Below are positions 25,734-34,199 of a stretch of DNA of 44,839 nt, in pieces (positions within the stretch are counted from its first letter, which is position 1; each line of letters begins with the position of its first letter). The position numbers were made by a program, and so were the translations under genes. The stretch spans positions 1 through 44,839 of the forward strand of contig JAUSAZ010000123.1 in assembly GCA_030652255.1 (NCBI GenBank). The letters are read 5' to 3'. The notes beneath the pieces were generated by a model. That model saw only the letters and a list, made by a program, of their open reading frames with translations. It had not been told where the DNA came from and ran no database searches. The stretch is from Myxococcales bacterium. Lineage in GTDB: Bacteria > Myxococcota_A > Polyangia > Polyangiales > Ga0077539.

Positions 25734-26657
25734 CTACTCCTCCAGGTTGGCGAGCGCGCGCTTCATGATCCGCTCGCCCTCCCGATCGCCGTAGCCGAGG
25801 GCGATGGCGAGCTCGGCGAGGGTCTCCTCCTCGATGTCCGAGAGGTCGTCGTCGGCGGCGGCCACCACGGTGGCGATCTCCAGCGCCTGACGACGCATCG
25901 GACCGGCGCCGATCGCCTCGACCGCCTCGGCGACGAAGGCGTCTTCGTCCTCCTCGATGGCCTCGTCCCAGGCCGCGATCGTGGCCTCGAGCTCCTCCTC
26001 GTCGACCTCCTCGCCGAGCAGCTCGGCGAAGGTGTCCACGATGGCGTCGTACTCGTCGTCGTCCATCTCCTCGGCGTCGTCCGAGGTGGCCACCCAGTAC
26101 GCGACGGCCATCACTGCCTGCACGCGGGCGAGCAGCTCCTCGTCCTCGTGGCTCGACGGCGCCGAGCGGCTGTTGAACAGCTTGCGCCCGCGGTCCCACT
26201 CCGGGGCCGCGTCGGCCTCGGCGACCACGGACTTCAGCACGCGGCTCTTCGACGCCAGCGCCACGGGCTCCTTCGAGGGGCGGGGCTTGCCGCCCGGGAC
26301 GACCCCGCCGGGCCGCCGCTCGGCGATGCCCGGCGCGGCGGGCGCGGGGGGGGCGATCTCGGGCTTCGACCCGAAGAGGCGGCGCAGGGGAGACGCCGCC
26401 ACCGCTGCGGCCGCAGGGGCCGCTGCCACCGGGGCGGGCACCGGGGCTGCGACAGGAGCGGGCGCGGGCGCGGGTGCGGGTGCAGGCGCGGGCGGACGGG
26501 CCGCCGGGGGCGTGGGCGCCGCGAGGGGGGCGGTGGCCGAGGGCGGATCTTGCGGGTTCGCCGGGTCGACGTTCCAGTGGGTGCAGTACCCGCAGCGGAC
26601 GTTGAGCCGGTGGATGATCGCGCCGCAGTTGGCGCACTTGTAGAGAGGGGTCGACAT
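25734..26657 (-). CDS. zinc-ribbon protein with Pro/Ala linker and TerB-like domain
   Basis: A 307-residue cytoplasmic protein. C8, C11, C22 and C25 (CANCG and CGYC) form a rubredoxin-type zinc ribbon. Residues 40-90 are a Pro/Ala-rich linker. Residues 160-307 form an acidic all-helical domain resembling TerB (tellurite-resistance B): AVAYWVATSDDAEEMDDDEY, then EIATVVAAADDDLSDIEEE near 272. TerB folds bind metal or act at the membrane in stress complexes. The ATG at 26657 is chosen because the zinc ribbon begins there. It follows the 80-residue Cys protein by 20 bp. TerB similarity is by recognition of pattern, not by search. Confidence 0.75.
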   Translation of the reverse strand: MSTPLYKCANCGAIIHRLNVRCGYCTHWNVDPANPQDPPSATAPLAAPTPPAARPPAPAPAPAPAPAPVAAPVPAPVAAAPAAAAVAASPLRRLFGSKPEIAPPAPAAPGIAERRPGGVVPGGKPRPSKEPVALASKSRVLKSVVAEADAAPEWDRGRKLFNSRSAPSSHEDEELLARVQAVMAVAYWVATSDDAEEMDDDEYDAIVDTFAELLGEEVDEEELEATIAAWDEAIEEDEDAFVAEAVEAIGAGPMRRQALEIATVVAAADDDLSDIEEETLAELAIALGYGDREGERIMKRALANLEE

Positions 26658-26677
26658 GGGTCCGAGGACGATACCTC

Positions 26678-26920
26678 TCACCCCTCGGGCGATGGAACGC
26701 CCTTCCCGCGACCCGCTTCCAGAATACGCTTCGCGCGCCGCGCGGCGTCCGCGAGGGCGGCGACGCAGGGGTCGCACCCCCGGTCGCAGCAGGCCGGCCA
26801 GTCGCTCTCGGGTTCGGCGAGCCAGGCGTGCACCGAGCCCGCGTGGACGAGGTCGAGCGCGAGCTCCCGGCAGGCCTGCTCCACCGCGGCGTCGATCTCG
26901 GCATGGTCGTAGGGCAACAT
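26678..26920 (-). CDS. small protein with CCxxxCxxC motif
   Basis: An 80-residue protein. A helical N-terminal half (DYHAEID-like amphipathic sequence through CRELALDLVHAG) is followed by CCDRGCDPC at residues 44-52, which could bind Zn or an Fe-S centre, and a basic C-terminal helix. The ATG at 26920 is preferred over an in-frame GTG at 26941 because AGGGCGAG sits at the right distance. It precedes the zinc-ribbon/TerB gene by 20 bp on the same strand, so the two may work together. Family unknown. Confidence 0.6.
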   Translation of the reverse strand: MLPYDHAEIDAAVEQACRELALDLVHAGSVHAWLAEPESDWPACCDRGCDPCVAALADAARRAKRILEAGRGKGVPSPEG

Positions 26921-26993
26921 CGCTCGCCCTGGGACCTTCACCCCCGCCCCCGCGCTCGCGCAAGCCCGACCGGCGCTCGTGGAGGGCTCCCGG

Positions 26994-27956
26994 TCAGCGG
27001 CAGCGGGCGTTGATGCACACCGTCGGCGCGGCGCAGTCGACGCTGCGGGCGCACTCGGGGCGAAGCTCCAGGGGGTTGGTGCACAGCAGGTCGGCGCCGC
27101 AGGTGTCGAAGGCCACGTCGACGCGCAGGCACTCGGCCGTCGTCCCGCCCGGGCAGGCGGCGCGGCACGACCCGCGGCGGCACACGCTCCCGGTGGCGCA
27201 GTCGGCGTCGCGCGCGCAGAAGGTCCGCGGCGAGGTGTCCACCTGGCAGAACCCGAGCACGCAGACCTCCGACGCCGCGCAGGGGCGGCTCGCGTCGCAG
27301 CCCGCCACGCAGCGCCCGTCGGCGCACACGCTCCCGCTGGCGCAGTCCGCCGATCGGGCGCACTCGGTGCCTCCCTGGGTGGCCTGGTCGCAGTAGCCCC
27401 CGACGCACGCCTGCGTCGAGGGGCACGCCGTCCGCGCGCTGCACGGCGCGAGGCAGCGCCCGTCGACGCAGTCCCGCCCCGCGCCGCAGTCGGTCGCGAA
27501 CTGGCACACCGCCGCGCCCCCGAGGCACCGCCCCGCGAGGCAGCGCTCGCCGCTGGCGCAGCCCGCGTCGGTGGTGCACTGGGTGGGCGTCACGCAGGCG
27601 CCCGAGCGCACGTCACAGACGAGGCCCGCGCCCGCCGCCGCGCAGTCCCGATCGAGCCGGCACCCGCCGCTCACGCCCGCATCGAGCGTGGGGGTGCCGG
27701 TGTCTGCGACCGCGGCGTCTCCGCCATCGCCGCCGCCGTCGGCGCGATCGAGCACCAGGCAGCGCTCGTCGTCGTCGTCGTCGTCACCGTCGTGGTCGTG
27801 GTCGTGGCCTCGGCCACGGTCGCGGTCATCGTCGCGGTCGCGGTCGCGGTCGCGGTGGTCGCGGCCGCTCACGCGGGGGTGGTCGTCGCAGCCGTCGTGG
27901 TCACCGCAGCAGGCGACCAGCAGCGAGCTCAGGAGGAAGATCGATCGCATCATCAT
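26994..27956 (-). CDS. lipoprotein with Asp/Arg/His tract and disulfide-rich repeats
   Basis: A 320-residue lipoprotein: MMMRSIFLLSSLLVAC gives a lipobox Cys at 16. Residues 18-63 are a highly charged run (RDRDRDRDDDRDRGRGHDHD, then six Asp). From about residue 97 to the end there are six or more units of the type C..D.DC..G..C..G.C, as in many myxobacterial surface proteins (Dickkopf/TIL-like spacing). It is probably tethered to the outer membrane. The charged tract could bind Ca or other cations. Of three adjacent ATG codons the outermost (27956) is taken; all give the same signal. Confidence 0.75.
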   Translation of the reverse strand: MMMRSIFLLSSLLVACCGDHDGCDDHPRVSGRDHRDRDRDRDDDRDRGRGHDHDHDGDDDDDDERCLVLDRADGGGDGGDAAVADTGTPTLDAGVSGGCRLDRDCAAAGAGLVCDVRSGACVTPTQCTTDAGCASGERCLAGRCLGGAAVCQFATDCGAGRDCVDGRCLAPCSARTACPSTQACVGGYCDQATQGGTECARSADCASGSVCADGRCVAGCDASRPCAASEVCVLGFCQVDTSPRTFCARDADCATGSVCRRGSCRAACPGGTTAECLRVDVAFDTCGADLLCTNPLELRPECARSVDCAAPTVCINARCR

Positions 27957-28122
27957 GGGAGGGCCGCACCTTTCCGTAGGTCGGAGGGTGCGTGGCGCGC
28001 CCTCGTGCACCCCCATCGCCTCCACGGGCCTCGCGCCTTCAACGACCCGATGACGATTCTCATCGCCGGTCGATTGTCATCCGGGTCGATGAAGGTTCTC
28101 GTCCGTCGCGGCGACGCATGCC

Positions 28123-29088
28123 ATGAGGAACCCGATGCGCTGGCCAGGACCGCACCCCACCGCCGCCGCGCTCCCGCTCCTCCTGATCGCTCGCGTCGGT
28201 CATGCGCAGCCGGCGCCCGCCGCGGCGGCCTGCGCGCCCACCGTCGAACTCGGGGCGAACATCCCCGCCCGCGTCGCGCAGCGCCTCCGTCGCGTGCTCG
28301 ACCACGCCGTCGGCGCCCTCGGCCCCGCGTCTCCGTGCGCCGCCTCGCACGCGCGCCTCGACTGGAACGACCGCGAGCTCACCATCCACGTCTCCCTCGA
28401 CGACGGGCGCATCGCGGTGCGCAGCCTGGAGTCCCTCGAAGACGTGCTCCCGACGCTCCTGTCGGTGCTCGCGGTGCCTCCGCCCGACCCCGCGGCCGCG
28501 GACGATCCCCCGCCCGCCCCGCCCGCCGAGGCCCCGGTCGCGCCTCCGGCGCCCATCGAGGCGCCGCCGCCGGTGGTGGTCCCCGCGCCCGCGCCCGCCG
28601 CGGCGCGGGCCGAGGGGTGGTCGCTGCTGGTGGCCGTGGGCGCGGGGGCGTCGGCGCAGGTCGGCGGCGACGGGCGCTGGCGCTGGAGCTCGGAGGTCGG
28701 CGCCGCGACGCCCCGCTTCGCGATCAGCGCGCGCTCGGCGATGGCCTACCGCTCCGAGCGCGATGACCGCGTCAACCTGGACGGGGAAGACCGCCGCGAG
28801 CGCAGCACCTGGCGCACCGAGTCGAGCGTGGTGGTCTCCGGCCGGGCGCGGCTGGGCGTCGGCAGGCTGCGCCTCGAGGTCGGCGGCTTCGGCGGCGTGG
28901 TCCACGACGCGGGCGACGACGGCGACGACCGCTGGGCCCCCCGCTTCGGCCTCGAGGCCGCGCTCGCCTGGCCCTTCACCCGCTCGCTGTCGGCCCTGGT
29001 GCGCGCCGAGGGCTTCGTCGACCTCGGCGGCGAGCGCGGCCCGGGTATCGCGCTGAGCGTCGGCGTCAGCTGGGAGCCGCAGCGATGA
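28123..29088 (+). CDS. exported protein, probable OMP-like, in sigma factor operon
   Basis: A 321-residue protein with a Sec signal (residues 1-28, ending GHAQP). An N-terminal domain (about 35-125) with two Cys is followed by a Pro/Ala-rich linker (125-165). The C-terminal half shows alternating hydrophobic residues and amphipathic strands (WSLLVAVGAGASAQVG to IALSVGVSW), like an outer-membrane beta-barrel. The last codons overlap the sigma factor start (ATGA). No family is recognised. Its place as first gene of a sigma/FecR operon suggests it is the sensor, target or partner of that system. Confidence 0.72.
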   Translation: MRNPMRWPGPHPTAAALPLLLIARVGHAQPAPAAAACAPTVELGANIPARVAQRLRRVLDHAVGALGPASPCAASHARLDWNDRELTIHVSLDDGRIAVRSLESLEDVLPTLLSVLAVPPPDPAAADDPPPAPPAEAPVAPPAPIEAPPPVVVPAPAPAAARAEGWSLLVAVGAGASAQVGGDGRWRWSSEVGAATPRFAISARSAMAYRSERDDRVNLDGEDRRERSTWRTESSVVVSGRARLGVGRLRLEVGGFGGVVHDAGDDGDDRWAPRFGLEAALAWPFTRSLSALVRAEGFVDLGGERGPGIALSVGVSWEPQR

Positions 29089-29675
29089 GCCTGCGGGTCG
29101 TACGCCCGGTGCTCGCGCTCGTCCCCGAGGACGACGGGGTGCTGCTCCAGCGCGTCGCCGCGGGGGACGTCCACGCGCTCGGCGTGGCCTTCGATCGCTT
29201 CCACCGCGACGTCTACGCCGTGCTCGCGCGCCTCCGCGGCACGCGCCTCGACCTCGACGACCTCGTGCAGACCGCCTTCCTCGCGCTGCCCCGCGCCGCC
29301 CACAACTACGACCCGGCGGCCTCCGCGCGGTCCTTTGTCATCGGCGTGGCGATCCAGCACGCGCGCCGCGAGCGCCGCAGCCTCGTGCGCCGGTGGCGCC
29401 TCTGGCAGGCGCGCACCCACGAGGTCGACGTCCCCGAGGCCGTGGTCGACCCCGAGCAGCACGCGAGCGACCGCGAAGACCTCGCCGCCCTGGAGTCGGC
29501 CATGGCGGGGCTGTCGCACGCGCAGCGCGAGGTGATCATCCTCCACGAGGTGCAGGGGCTGAAGGGCGACGAGGTGGCGGCGGCGCTGGGCGTGCCGATC
29601 AACACCGTGTGGACGCGCCTGCATCACGCGCGCAACTCGCTCCGGGCCACGCTCGACGCGCGGGGTGCACGATGA
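29085..29675 (+). CDS. ECF-type RNA polymerase sigma factor
   Basis: A 196-residue sigma-70 family protein with only regions 2 and 4. Region 2 (about 38-105) contains DLDDLVQTAFLALPR, the core-binding and -10 recognition helix. Region 4 (about 140-190) has LSHAQREVIILHEVQGLKGD and the helix-turn-helix VPINTVWTRLHHARN. It overlaps the upstream OMP-like gene and the downstream FecR gene by 4 bases each, so all three are translationally coupled. The FecR-domain protein is the likely anti-sigma or transducer. It may autoregulate the operon; no promoter motif was identified. Confidence 0.92.
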   Translation: MSLRVVRPVLALVPEDDGVLLQRVAAGDVHALGVAFDRFHRDVYAVLARLRGTRLDLDDLVQTAFLALPRAAHNYDPAASARSFVIGVAIQHARRERRSLVRRWRLWQARTHEVDVPEAVVDPEQHASDREDLAALESAMAGLSHAQREVIILHEVQGLKGDEVAAALGVPINTVWTRLHHARNSLRATLDARGAR

Positions 29676-30901
29676 GCCCGCGGCCACACGAGGGCTGCGC
29701 GCGCGCCGCGGAGGTCGAGGCGGCATTCGACGGGCGCCTCGACGCGGCGACCGAGGCCGAGGTGTTCGCGCACGCCCGCGCCTGCCTGTCGTGCGCGGCG
29801 CTGGAGCGATCGCTGCGCTCGCTGCGGGAGAGTTCGCGCTCGCTCCCTGGCGCGGCGCCCGATCCGGCGGCGGCGCAGCGGGTGCGTGCGGAGGTCCTCG
29901 CGGGCGCCGCGCGATCGGGGCGCGGGCTGTCGACGCCGGTGCGGCGGGCGCTGGCGGTGGCGGCCGCGGTGACCCTGGCGCTGCTGGGCGGGGCGGCGAT
30001 CGCCCGTCGGGGCCCTGCACCGCCGCGCGCGGACGGGGGCATCGAGCTGGCGGGCGTCGGGATGCTGCGGCCCGAGCGCGGGGCCGTGTACCGGGTCGAG
30101 CGGGTCGGCGCGGACACGCGCATCGGGCTCACCGAGGGGACGATCCATCTTGCGGTGGTGCGTCGGCGCCGGTCGGAGCGCTTCGTGGTGGCGCTCGGCG
30201 ACGCGGAGGTCGAGGTGCGGGGCACCCGCTTCGCGGTCGACGCCCACGAGGGTCACCTGCGCCGGGTGCGCGTCACCGAGGGGCTGGTGGCCGTGCGTCG
30301 CCAGGGCCTGGCCGAGCGCTTCGTCGCCGCGGGCGGAACCCTCGAGGTCACCGAGGCCCCTGCGCCCGCCCCGGTCGCCGCGGCGCTCCCGCCGACGGAG
30401 CCGCCCCCGACGATGGAGCCGCTCCCGACGATGGAGCCGCTGGCGCCCGACGCCCCGGCGGCCCCTGCGCCGCGCGTCGAGTCGGCGCGGCCGGCGGCGG
30501 CGTCGGGCGGGGCGCTGACGGCGTCGCGGGACTTCCGGGCGGGCGCGCTGGCCTACGTGCGCGGCGAGCCTGCGGCGGCGGCCACGGCGCTCCAGCGCTT
30601 CCTCGCGGCGGCCCCGGCGCGCGACCCCCGGCGGGAGGACGCGCGCTACGTGCTGGTGCTGGCGCTCGACGCCTCGCACGCTGCCGCCGCCGAGGGCGCG
30701 GCGCGGGCCTACCTGGCGGAGTTTCCTCGCGGCCTGCGCCGCGCCGAGGTGACCGTGCGGCTGACACGCCGGCTGGCGGAGCGCGGGGCCTGCGACGCGG
30801 CGGCGAGCGTGGCGCTGGGGATGCCCGAGAACGCCGACGGCGCGCTGCGCGCCCAGGTGGCCCACGGCCTGGCGCGCTGCGCGGGCGCCTCGGGGGAGTG
30901 A
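29672..30901 (+). CDS. zinc-finger anti-sigma/FecR-domain membrane protein
   Basis: A 409-residue single-pass membrane protein. The cytoplasmic N-terminus has a ZAS-type HxxxCxxC (H34, C38, C41). A transmembrane helix spans about 93-110. A FecR domain follows in the periplasm (about 145-215; RIGLTEGTIHLAV, VEVRGTRFAVD), then a Pro-rich linker with a repeated PTMEPL, and a C-terminal TPR-like helical region (300-405). FecR-type anti-sigma factors hold ECF sigma factors until a periplasmic signal arrives, which fits the coupled sigma gene. The 3' end is followed at once by repeat copy B. Confidence 0.85.
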   Translation: MSPRPHEGCARAAEVEAAFDGRLDAATEAEVFAHARACLSCAALERSLRSLRESSRSLPGAAPDPAAAQRVRAEVLAGAARSGRGLSTPVRRALAVAAAVTLALLGGAAIARRGPAPPRADGGIELAGVGMLRPERGAVYRVERVGADTRIGLTEGTIHLAVVRRRRSERFVVALGDAEVEVRGTRFAVDAHEGHLRRVRVTEGLVAVRRQGLAERFVAAGGTLEVTEAPAPAPVAAALPPTEPPPTMEPLPTMEPLAPDAPAAPAPRVESARPAAASGGALTASRDFRAGALAYVRGEPAAAATALQRFLAAAPARDPRREDARYVLVLALDASHAAAAEGAARAYLAEFPRGLRRAEVTVRLTRRLAERGACDAAASVALGMPENADGALRAQVAHGLARCAGASGE

Positions 30902-30910
30902 AAGAGCCGG

Positions 30911-31110
30911 GTACCTCGCCGCACGAGTTCTGACGGGTCGAGCAGAGCACCCGCCCACGTCGTCAGCCACCAGCCTCGCCGATCGAGGGGAGCACCCGCC
31001 CAAACCCCCAGTCACCGGCCTCACTCGCCCGTGGGTCGGCGATGACAGCTCATATGCTCCTCTGGGAGGGCGAGGCTGGTGACTGTTGGCCTGGGCGGTC
31101 GCGCGGGCGT
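30911..31110 (+). repeat. dispersed GC-rich intergenic repeat, copy B (direct then inverted units)
   Basis: Copy B starts 9 bases after the FecR stop. Its first 49 bases match copy A with 6 mismatches, and the next 42 with about 10. A partial third unit (CAGTCACCGGCCTCACTCGCC) ends near 31030. From about 31056 the sequence runs as degenerate inverted units (GGGAGGGCGAGGCTGGTGACTG), so the whole block could fold on itself. No gene is seen in 30902-31150. Confidence 0.8.
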
Positions 31111-31150
31111 CGATGGACACTCCCCCGCGGGCCATGCGAGACCCCACGGC

Positions 31151-32368
31151 ATGGCCCTCGTACGACCGTTCCGCGCGCTGCGTCCGCCGCCTGCCATCGC
31201 CGCCCGCGTGGCGTCGCCGCCCTACGACGTGATCAACACCCGCGAGGCCCGCGCGCTCGCCGCGGGCAACGCCGACTCCTTCCTGCGCGTCGCCCGCCCC
31301 GAGGTCGACCTCGAGCCCGGCGTCGATGAGCACGCCGACGAGGTGTACGCCCAGGGCGCGCGCAACCTCTCCGAGCTCTGCGTCCGCGGTGTGCTCGTGC
31401 AGGACGCCCGGGCGAGCCTCTACGTGTACGCGCAGACCATGGGCGCGCACCGCCAGGTCGGCCTCGTCGGCTGCGTGTCCGTCGACGAGTACGACCGCGA
31501 CCTCATCCGCAAGCACGAGAAGACCCGCGCCGACAAGGAGGACGACCGCACCCGCCACATCGACGCCCTGCACGCGCACGACGAGCCGGTGTTCCTGGCG
31601 TACCGCGCGCGCCCGGCCATCGACGCGCTGGTCGCGATCATCACCGCGCTCCCGCCGGACACCGACCTCACCACGGACGACGGCATCCGCCACACGGTGT
31701 GGGTGCCGACGGAGGCGCAGTCCGAGGCGCTCTCGGCGCACTTCGCCGAGGTGCCCGCGCTGTACGTCGCCGACGGCCACCACCGCAGCGCCGCCTCGTC
31801 GCGGGTCCACGCCGAGCGCCGGGGCACCCCTGGCGAGCACGACCGCTTCCTCGCGGTGCTCTTCCCCGACGAGCAGCTCAAGATCCTGGCGTACCACCGG
31901 CTGGTGCGCGACCGCGCGGGGCGCTCGCCCGAGGCGCTGCTGGCCGCGCTGATGGAGGTGTGCTCCATCGAGCCCGCGGCCGCGCCGGAGCCCCCGACGC
32001 CGCGCTCGATGGGCTTCTTCGTCGACGGCCGCTGGTACCTCGGCACCGTGCGCCCGGGGCTCTGGGACGCCACCGACCCGGTCGCCTCCCTCGACGCCGC
32101 GCTCTGCCAGGAGCTCGTCCTCGACCGGGTCTTCGGCATCACCGACCCCCGCCGCGACGACCACGTCGACTTCGTCGGCGGCATCCGCGGCACCGGGGAG
32201 CTCGAGCGCCGCGTGCGCGAGGAGGGCTGGTCGCTCGCCATCGCGATGCACCCGACGAGCATCGCCGAGCTGCTCGCGGTGAGCGACGCGGGGCGCCTGA
32301 TGCCCCCGAAGAGCACGTGGTTCGAGCCCAAGCTGCGCAGCGGACTCTTCGTCCACCTGATGGGGTGA
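31151..32368 (+). CDS. DUF1015 family protein
   Basis: A 405-residue soluble protein of the DUF1015 family. Hallmarks are the N-terminal PPYDVINTREARALAAGN, the RKHEKTRADKEDDRTRH stretch and LYVADGHHRSAAS near residue 212. The family occurs widely in bacteria and archaea, often near D-3-phosphoglycerate dehydrogenase or phosphoserine aminotransferase genes, but its reaction is not settled, and no such genes are here. The ATG at 31151 (MALVRPFRALRP) matches the usual family start. It is flanked on both sides by dispersed repeats (copies B and C). Confidence 0.9.
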   Translation: MALVRPFRALRPPPAIAARVASPPYDVINTREARALAAGNADSFLRVARPEVDLEPGVDEHADEVYAQGARNLSELCVRGVLVQDARASLYVYAQTMGAHRQVGLVGCVSVDEYDRDLIRKHEKTRADKEDDRTRHIDALHAHDEPVFLAYRARPAIDALVAIITALPPDTDLTTDDGIRHTVWVPTEAQSEALSAHFAEVPALYVADGHHRSAASSRVHAERRGTPGEHDRFLAVLFPDEQLKILAYHRLVRDRAGRSPEALLAALMEVCSIEPAAAPEPPTPRSMGFFVDGRWYLGTVRPGLWDATDPVASLDAALCQELVLDRVFGITDPRRDDHVDFVGGIRGTGELERRVREEGWSLAIAMHPTSIAELLAVSDAGRLMPPKSTWFEPKLRSGLFVHLMG

Positions 32369-32380
32369 TCGCGCCGCGCG

Positions 32381-32455
32381 CTCCTTCGGGAGCACCCGCG
32401 CACGCCACCGGTCTCTGGCTTCGCCCTCCGAGGGGAGCACCCGCCCACGCCCGCG
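32381..32455 (+). repeat. dispersed GC-rich intergenic repeat, copy C (two units)
   Basis: Two direct units lie 12 bases after the DUF1015 stop: CGGGAGCACCCGCGCACGCC and, after CACCGGTCTC, CTCCGAGGGGAGCACCCGCC. The unit order and orientation are as in copies A and B. Confidence 0.75.
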
Positions 32456-32481
32456 ATCCCCGGCGTGATAGGGTCGCGCCG

Positions 32482-34041
32482 ATGTTCAGGCGAGCAGCGG
32501 GCGTGGTGCTGGTGCTGATGGGATGCGGGTCGCGCACAGGCCTGCGCGACGAGCACCGCGACGCCCTCGTCGACGTCGTCGACGCGAGCGAAGCCCTCGA
32601 CGCGCCCGACCTGCCCGACGCGCCGGATGTCCCCGATGCCTTCGACGCGCCGGATGCCCCCGATGTGTTCGACGCGCCCGATGTGTTCGACGCGTCCGAT
32701 GTGTTCGACGCGCCCGACGTGTTCGATGCGCTCGATGTCCCGGACGCGCCCGACGTAGTCGACGTCCCCGACGCTCCCGATGTGCGCGACGCGCCCGATG
32801 TCCCGGACGTGTGCATGCCGGTGGCCGATCGCTGCGGCCGCAGCGAGGTGTGCGGCAACGGGCTCGACGACGACTGCAACGGCAGCTCGGACGACGGGTG
32901 CACCTGCGTCCCGGGCGAGGTGCAGCCGTGCTTCGATGGTCCGCCGGGGCGGCGCGACGTGGGCGCGTGCCGTGACGGCACCCAGCGCTGCCTCGCCGTC
33001 GGCCGATGGACCGCGTGCGAGGGCGGAATCTCCCCGCAGCCCGACGTCTGCAACGGGCAGGACAACACCTGCACCGGCTGCCTCACGGACGTCGGGTGCC
33101 CGATCCTGTGCCCGGGGCAGGGTGACCCGCGGGCGCCCGACGGCCGGCCCTTCGCGGAGTACCCCCTGCGCGGCGGCCTCTTCTTCGGCGGCCGCGCGGT
33201 CGCGTGGCGATGGACCGTCCGGGGTGGTCCCTGCGACCAGCTCGTCGCGATGAGCAGCTTCTCGCTCACCTCGCCCGACCAGCGCGACGCCGTCTTCCGC
33301 CCGTCGCTCTCCGGGGACTACACCGTCACGCTCACGGTCACGCTGCCCGACGGCAGCGCCCTGTCGTGCACCTTCGTCGTGCACATCGCCGGCCCCGGCC
33401 TGCGCGTCGAGCTCTGCTGGGACCGCAGCAACGACGTCGACGTCGACCTCTACCTCCATCGGCCCGGGAGCACGGCGTCGTGGTGGTCCGCCGTCGGCGC
33501 GTCGCAGCCCACCCAGGACGCGTGCAGCTGGGCCAACTGCGAGGCGGTGATCCGCGGCGAGCTGCCCGACGGGCGCCCGATGCCGCGCGCCGACTGGGGC
33601 TACGCGCGCTCGGCCCTCAGCGAGTGCCAGGACGGCCCGCACGGCCCGACGTGGCGGACGCTGGGCTTCTGCGGCAACCCCCGGCTCGACATCGACAACA
33701 ACCTCTCCAAGGCCCGCGGGACGCCCGAGAACATCAACATCGACCGCCCCCGCGACGGCGAGACCTTCCGGGTGATGGCCCACAACTTCACCGGCACGCT
33801 CACCCACCCGCTGGTGAACATCTACTGCGACGGTCGGCTCTATGGCACCTACGGGGCGGCGCCCGACCTGGTGCGCGGCTTCGAGGCGCCGGGCGGCTTC
33901 GCGCGCGGGGCGATGTGGCGCGCGGTCGACGTCACCACGCGGGTCGACGCCGAGGGCAAGACGACCTGCGAGCTGCGCGAGGTGCACCCGCCGGGCGCCA
34001 CCTCGGGCTACGACGTGACCATCGACAACGTGCGGTATTGA
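32482..34041 (+). CDS. lipoprotein with Asp-Ala-Pro-Asp-Val repeats and MopE-like motif
   Basis: A 519-residue lipoprotein (VLMGC lipobox, C15). Residues 36-110 are an Asp-rich array built on DAPDV/FDAPDV. Residues 124-140 (CGNGLDDDCNGSSDDGC) are a MopE-type metal-binding motif, with a second, shorter CNGQDNTC near 202. Further on, a PKD/Ig-like stretch (SGDYTVTLTVTLPDGS) precedes CWDRSNDVDVDLYLHRPG and a C-terminal beta-rich domain with several Cys. It is probably a Ca- or Cu-binding surface protein common to Myxococcota; its role is unknown. The ATG at 32482 is the first Met giving a signal, with TAGGGT 7 bases upstream. Confidence 0.82.
   Translation: MFRRAAGVVLVLMGCGSRTGLRDEHRDALVDVVDASEALDAPDLPDAPDVPDAFDAPDAPDVFDAPDVFDASDVFDAPDVFDALDVPDAPDVVDVPDAPDVRDAPDVPDVCMPVADRCGRSEVCGNGLDDDCNGSSDDGCTCVPGEVQPCFDGPPGRRDVGACRDGTQRCLAVGRWTACEGGISPQPDVCNGQDNTCTGCLTDVGCPILCPGQGDPRAPDGRPFAEYPLRGGLFFGGRAVAWRWTVRGGPCDQLVAMSSFSLTSPDQRDAVFRPSLSGDYTVTLTVTLPDGSALSCTFVVHIAGPGLRVELCWDRSNDVDVDLYLHRPGSTASWWSAVGASQPTQDACSWANCEAVIRGELPDGRPMPRADWGYARSALSECQDGPHGPTWRTLGFCGNPRLDIDNNLSKARGTPENINIDRPRDGETFRVMAHNFTGTLTHPLVNIYCDGRLYGTYGAAPDLVRGFEAPGGFARGAMWRAVDVTTRVDAEGKTTCELREVHPPGATSGYDVTIDNVRY
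32599..32811 (+). repeat. in-gene GACGCGCCCGATGT-type tandem repeat
   Basis: Repeats of 9-18 bases (GTGTTCGACGCGCCCGAT and relatives) encode the FDAPDV array. The best-conserved units, near 32660-32735, have an 18-base period. Confidence 0.8.
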
Positions 34042-34199
34042 GCGGGCGCCCGGGGGGGCGGAGCCCCAGGCCGGGCCAGCCGTCGGTCCTCGCGGGGTCG
34101 GAGGCGAGGACCTTCCCGGTTTGGGACGCGCATCGAGGTGGTCGTGCGCGGCGCATCGAAGCGGGGAGATGGCCGGGTGATCCGGTGTAGGGTCCATCG

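Noticed and set aside
31699..34041. A longer form of the MopE-type lipoprotein beginning inside the DUF1015 gene
   Set aside because: Residues before the Met at 32482 are out-of-frame DUF1015 and repeat sequence; the lipoprotein signal begins at 32482.
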